A DNA stretch of 64,000 bases from Acinetobacter guillouiae CIP 63.46. Lineage in GTDB: Bacteria > Pseudomonadota > Gammaproteobacteria > Pseudomonadales > Moraxellaceae. Position numbers and translations under genes: made by a program. Location: NCBI RefSeq assembly GCF_000368145.1, contig NZ_KB849281.1, positions 383,712 to 447,711 on the forward strand. The letters are read 5' to 3'. Positions 60,833-64,000 of this stretch are shown here, one piece after another (the first letter of the stretch is position 1; each line of letters begins with the position of its first letter). The notes beneath the pieces are model-generated. The model worked only from the letters and a program-made list of their open reading frames with translations, was not told the origin of the DNA and searched no databases.

Positions 60833-61420
60833 CTAGTACAACTTATGCTCAGCTTTAAAGTTTGTAAAATCCAACCGATTCTCTAAAGAAATCAAAGGTT
60901 CCACCTCTCGTAATGAATTTATACAACGCTGTGTAAGATGAATATATTCATTTGTTCCATTTCGCTTCCATTCAATTTCTTGTTCTAGTAAATCACGAAC
61001 GACTTTTGCAGGACTTCCAAGAGCGAGCACATTTGCGGGTATAACTGCCTTGGCTTTAACTGTGCTATTGGCCCCAATAATGGTATTTTCACCAATTTCA
61101 GCTTCATCAAGAATGACACTATTCATGCCAACCAAAACATTTTTGCCAATTGTACAGCCATGTAAAATAGCAGCATGACCGATATGCCCATACTCTTCGA
61201 TTAAGGTAATACTTTTCGGAAAGCCATGAATCACACAGTTATCTTGCACATTGGAATTTTTACAGACATGAATCTGTCCAAAATCAGCACGTAACGAAGC
61301 AAAAGGGCCAATATAAACGCCCTCTTCAAGAATAACATCACCAATTAATACAGCAGTTGGATGTACAAAGGCGTTAGGATGTACGACTGGAATTACATTA
61401 TCAATGGCATAACAAGGCAT
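60833..61420 (-). CDS. paaY: PaaY, hexapeptide-repeat protein of phenylacetate catabolism
   Basis: 195 residues. Hexapeptide repeats from about residue 20 ([25 protein letters not shown] ... VQDNCVIHG) form a left-handed beta-helix of the gamma-carbonic-anhydrase type, with metal-binding histidines in IHGFP and [10 protein letters not shown]. In other bacteria PaaY is a thioesterase that rescues CoA from dead-end phenylacetate intermediates. It follows paaX on the same strand. Confidence 0.9.
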   Translation of the reverse strand: MPCYAIDNVIPVVHPNAFVHPTAVLIGDVILEEGVYIGPFASLRADFGQIHVCKNSNVQDNCVIHGFPKSITLIEEYGHIGHAAILHGCTIGKNVLVGMNSVILDEAEIGENTIIGANSTVKAKAVIPANVLALGSPAKVVRDLLEQEIEWKRNGTNEYIHLTQRCINSLREVEPLISLENRLDFTNFKAEHKLY

Positions 61421-61480
61421 GTGAATAATCCATATTTTTCAAAGCTCAATTCATTTAAATAATTAAATGCGTTGGTGGGT

Positions 61481-62422
61481 TTAAGCGTCCATTTCCTCAA
61501 CTTTTAAACCACCAAATCGCTTATAAAACATAGGATGTAAAGGTGGCATAAAACCTTCTGATGTGCGAGCAAACTGCATAAAATACTCTTCCCCTGCAAA
61601 AACAACCAGTTGATAGAGGTTACTACTCAAATTTCTCGCATTCAGCGATAACCAGTTTGAAGGTAATAATTCAAATGGTAAATTTGGATCTTTTAATAAA
61701 ATTCGGCGGAATTGATGAATAAGCAAAATACGGATTTGAAATGCTTGTGCGGCATCCATATCATCTGAATTTTCCACAAGATTTAAGAACTCTCGAAAAT
61801 CTTGGATAAATTTTTCATAACGTGAATGTAACTCAAGAATTGGCCAATTAACTTCCACCATTCGTTTTACTGTTGGATAAGATTCTTGCCACAGTTGCAA
61901 AGTTTCAGCTTTAAAAATTACCACTTGATCTGTCATGTTCTGACTGAGCAATAAATTCTGTAATTTCAATTTATCGCAACTTGGATAAGCCATTACATTA
62001 CTTGCGATACTGGCAAAACCCAGCCACTCCAACTCTTTCTTTAAAATTTGTTTATTATCAATATCTAATGAACTGAGTAAGACCAAATCCCAACTTTGAT
62101 CCCATTCTTTATGATTAAAATTATAAATTTTAGTATCTGCGAGTGTAAAACCATTGAGACTACTTTCAGTCACACGATAATAACTTGTACGACCAATTTT
62201 TTCAGACACTAACCAGCCATTTTGTACCAATCTAAATACAGCAGTCCGTACCGAACGCTCATTGAGTCCAAAAACACTCATTAACTGAATCAAACTTGCA
62301 AGACTGATAATCCCACCGTGATGATGAACACAATCACCAAAAACCGTCATGATCAGTGACGTTCCACTTAACATTTCTTTGGTAATAAAATCATCTATAG
62401 CAAGTTTTAATTTTGAATTCAT
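61481..62422 (-). CDS. paaX: PaaX, phenylacetyl-CoA-responsive repressor
   Basis: 313 residues, close to the 316 of E. coli PaaX. The N-terminal winged helix (about residues 35-80, GGIISLASLIQLMSVFGLNERSVRTAVFRLVQNGWL) is followed by the PaaX central and C-terminal domains (WDQSWDLVLLSS ... YEKFIQDFREFLNLVEN). It blocks the paa promoters until phenylacetyl-CoA binds. It lies between paaK and paaY. Confidence 0.92.
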   Translation of the reverse strand: MNSKLKLAIDDFITKEMLSGTSLIMTVFGDCVHHHGGIISLASLIQLMSVFGLNERSVRTAVFRLVQNGWLVSEKIGRTSYYRVTESSLNGFTLADTKIYNFNHKEWDQSWDLVLLSSLDIDNKQILKKELEWLGFASIASNVMAYPSCDKLKLQNLLLSQNMTDQVVIFKAETLQLWQESYPTVKRMVEVNWPILELHSRYEKFIQDFREFLNLVENSDDMDAAQAFQIRILLIHQFRRILLKDPNLPFELLPSNWLSLNARNLSSNLYQLVVFAGEEYFMQFARTSEGFMPPLHPMFYKRFGGLKVEEMDA

Positions 62423-62471
62423 AATGTTCGATAGGACCTTAATTTAAAAATCTCAAATAACAACAATCAAA

Positions 62472-63800
62472 TTAACCGAGGCTAAGCGTACTTGATGGAT
62501 GTGTAACATGATTATTGCTGCGCAAATCAAATACACGCTGAGCCTTACCTTCTGAACGTGGCAATGCCCCTTCTGTCAAAATTTCAATGCTTACCGTAAT
62601 TCCAACCATCGTTTTGATCTTAGTTTTGAGCTGAGTACACAGTTGTGCGTGTATTTCCTGAGGTATATCTTGACGCATTTCTGTACGGATGTGCAATCCA
62701 TCCAGATGACCTTGTTTACAAATCTGAATCTCATAATTAGGAACCAATTCAGGGATTTGTAAAATTTGTTCTTCAATTTGAGATGGAAATACATTTACAC
62801 CACGAATAATCATCATATCATCACTACGTCCAACAATTTTATCCATACGGCGCATTGTTCTTGCTGTGCCTGGCAATAAACGAGTCAAATCTCGGGTTCG
62901 GTAACGAATGACAGGCATGCCTTCTTTGGTAATCGTGGTAAAAACTAATTCGCCCAATTCACCATCAGCCAACACTTCTCCTGTTTCTGGATTGATAATT
63001 TCAGGATAAAAATGATCTTCCCAAATGGTTAAACCATCTTTAGTCTCTAGACACTCCATCGCCACACCGGGTCCCATCACTTCAGATAGGCCATAGATAT
63101 CCAGTGCATCGATCCTTAAACGATCTTCAATTTCTTTACGCATCTCATTGGTCCACGGTTCCGCACCAAATATTCCGGTTTTAATGGAGCACTCTTTAGC
63201 AGTACCAAATCTTTTCTCCAATGCTTCAATGATATTTAAGCAATAGGATGGTGTCACCATAATTGCCGTGGGGTTAAAGTCATGTATTAATTGTACTTGC
63301 TTTTCAGTTTGACCACCTGACATAGGAATGACCGTTGCGCCTAAGCGCTCAACACCATAGTGCGCACCTAGACCACCAGTGAATAGTCCATAGCCATAAG
63401 ACACTTGAATAATATCTTGATTACTTAAACCTGCAGCACGTAAAGAACGCGCCACAACATCAGACCAAACTTGAATATCTTTTTGGGTATATCCTACAAC
63501 AGTGGGTTGCCCCGTTGTACCTGACGAGGCATGTACTCTGACTATTTGCTGTTGTGGAACTGCAAACATGCCAAATGGATAATTTTCGCGTAAATCTTTT
63601 TTAGAGGTAAATGGAAATTTAGCTAGATCTGCTAAAGTTTTAAAATCATCAGGATGTATCCCAACTTCATCAAATTTCTGACGATAGACGGCACTATTCT
63701 GATAAGCATGTTGCAATGTTTGTTTCATACGTTCAAATTGAACATTGCGTAATTCATCAACCGATGCTTTTTCTAAATGTTCCAATGTATTGTTATTCAT
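62472..63800 (-). CDS. paaK: PaaK, phenylacetate-CoA ligase
   Basis: 442 residues. AMP-binding motif HASSGTTGQPTVVGYTQKD (about residues 89-107), YGLSEVMGPGVAMECLE (about 237-253), YRTRDLTRLLPG (about 304-315) and VGRSDDMMIIRGVNVFPSQIEE (about 325-346). The enzyme activates phenylacetate with ATP and CoA in the cytoplasm, the first step of the pathway. GGGAG lies 6 bases before the ATG. It follows the thiolase gene on the same strand. Confidence 0.95.
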   Translation of the reverse strand: MNNNTLEHLEKASVDELRNVQFERMKQTLQHAYQNSAVYRQKFDEVGIHPDDFKTLADLAKFPFTSKKDLRENYPFGMFAVPQQQIVRVHASSGTTGQPTVVGYTQKDIQVWSDVVARSLRAAGLSNQDIIQVSYGYGLFTGGLGAHYGVERLGATVIPMSGGQTEKQVQLIHDFNPTAIMVTPSYCLNIIEALEKRFGTAKECSIKTGIFGAEPWTNEMRKEIEDRLRIDALDIYGLSEVMGPGVAMECLETKDGLTIWEDHFYPEIINPETGEVLADGELGELVFTTITKEGMPVIRYRTRDLTRLLPGTARTMRRMDKIVGRSDDMMIIRGVNVFPSQIEEQILQIPELVPNYEIQICKQGHLDGLHIRTEMRQDIPQEIHAQLCTQLKTKIKTMVGITVSIEILTEGALPRSEGKAQRVFDLRSNNHVTHPSSTLSLG

Positions 63801-63869
63801 ATTGTTACTCCCTGAACAGCCATCCTTTGGCTGTTTCTTAAAATCCTTGGTTTGGTCTTGCAGTGGTTG

Positions 63870-64000
63870 TTATGCGTCAAAATTTTCCAAAATAAGCGCA
63901 ACACCTTGCCCAACACCCACACACATCGTACATAGTGCATATTTTCCATTACGGCGTTTCAATTCTTTCATTGCCGTGATCACCAAACGTGTACCACTCA
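63870..64000 (-). CDS. 3-oxoadipyl-CoA/acyl-CoA thiolase, 3' end only
   Basis: The last 42 codons are visible, ending at a TAA (63870-63872). The stretch ALCTMCVGVGQGVALILENFDA is the C-terminal thiolase signature with the second active-site cysteine and the GxGxG loop. Its place upstream of paaK suggests the beta-ketoadipyl-CoA thiolase PaaJ, but PcaF-type thiolases look the same here. The rest lies outside the window. Confidence 0.85.
   Translation of the reverse strand, partial: SGTRLVITAMKELKRRNGKYALCTMCVGVGQGVALILENFDA

Overview
The window looks like the chromosome of an Acinetobacter species. The DNA is AT-rich. It carries Acinetobacter-style catabolic clusters for vanillate (van), 4-hydroxybenzoate (pob) and phenylacetate (paa), a VgrG of the Acinetobacter type VI kind, a phosphocholine-specific phospholipase C and a very large YadA-type trimeric autotransporter adhesin. 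No tRNA, rRNA, CRISPR array or intact insertion sequence was seen. The species call is inference from gene content; no database search was possible.

Layout. 1-1.2 kb: 5' part of a vgrG. 1.5-6.9 kb: soxR, divergent from a DoxX / membrane-fusion-protein / RND-pump operon, with SoxR-type operators in both promoters. 7.1-12.5 kb: an iron-regulated heme-uptake and signalling unit (ECF sigma factor, FecR anti-sigma, heme oxygenase, YbaN-like protein, TonB receptor with signalling domain) with Fur-like boxes. 12.7-13.5 kb: a secreted EF-hand protein. 14.3-18.2 kb: D-serine catabolism (dsdC / dsdX-dsdA). 18.3-23.8 kb: an SDR and LysR pair, then a five-gene operon (di-iron-like hydrolase, hotdog thioesterase, GST, two atypical SDRs) with a clear promoter and operator. 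24.1-27.8 kb: a DUF4344 metallopeptidase lipoprotein, then a Pho-box-driven small lipoprotein and Tat-exported phospholipase C. 27.9-31.8 kb: pqiAABC (MCE lipid transport). 32-34.7 kb: a LysR regulator, an MFS transporter with a probable N-terminal frameshift, and a SnoaL-like protein. 35.7-41.8 kb: the vanillate locus vanP-vanK / vanA-vanB / vanR with four VanR-type operators. 43-45.2 kb: pobA / pobR. 45.6-55.1 kb: an esterase, a BamE-like lipoprotein, and the adhesin, which is interrupted by one in-frame stop codon. 55.7-59 kb: aspartate decarboxylation (aspT-aspD). 59.1-60.7 kb: orphan genes and a degraded small gene. 60.8-64 kb: the end of the phenylacetate cluster (paaY, paaX, paaK and a partial thiolase).

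How the parts work together. VanAB (vanillate) and PobA (4-hydroxybenzoate) both produce protocatechuate, which is normally funnelled into the beta-ketoadipate pathway encoded elsewhere. PaaK starts the phenylacetyl-CoA route, whose last thiolase step also yields succinyl-CoA and acetyl-CoA. The dsd and asp modules use amino acids. The FecI/FecR/STN-receptor set is a surface-sensing switch for heme or iron. The Pho box links the phospholipase to phosphate supply, which suggests phosphocholine lipids are used as a phosphate source.

The points most worth checking are the paired SoxR operators, the Pho-box phospholipase unit, the GST/SDR operon with its +1 operator, the four VanR sites, the Fur-like boxes before the EF-hand gene, the nonsense codon in the adhesin and the frameshift in the MFS gene.
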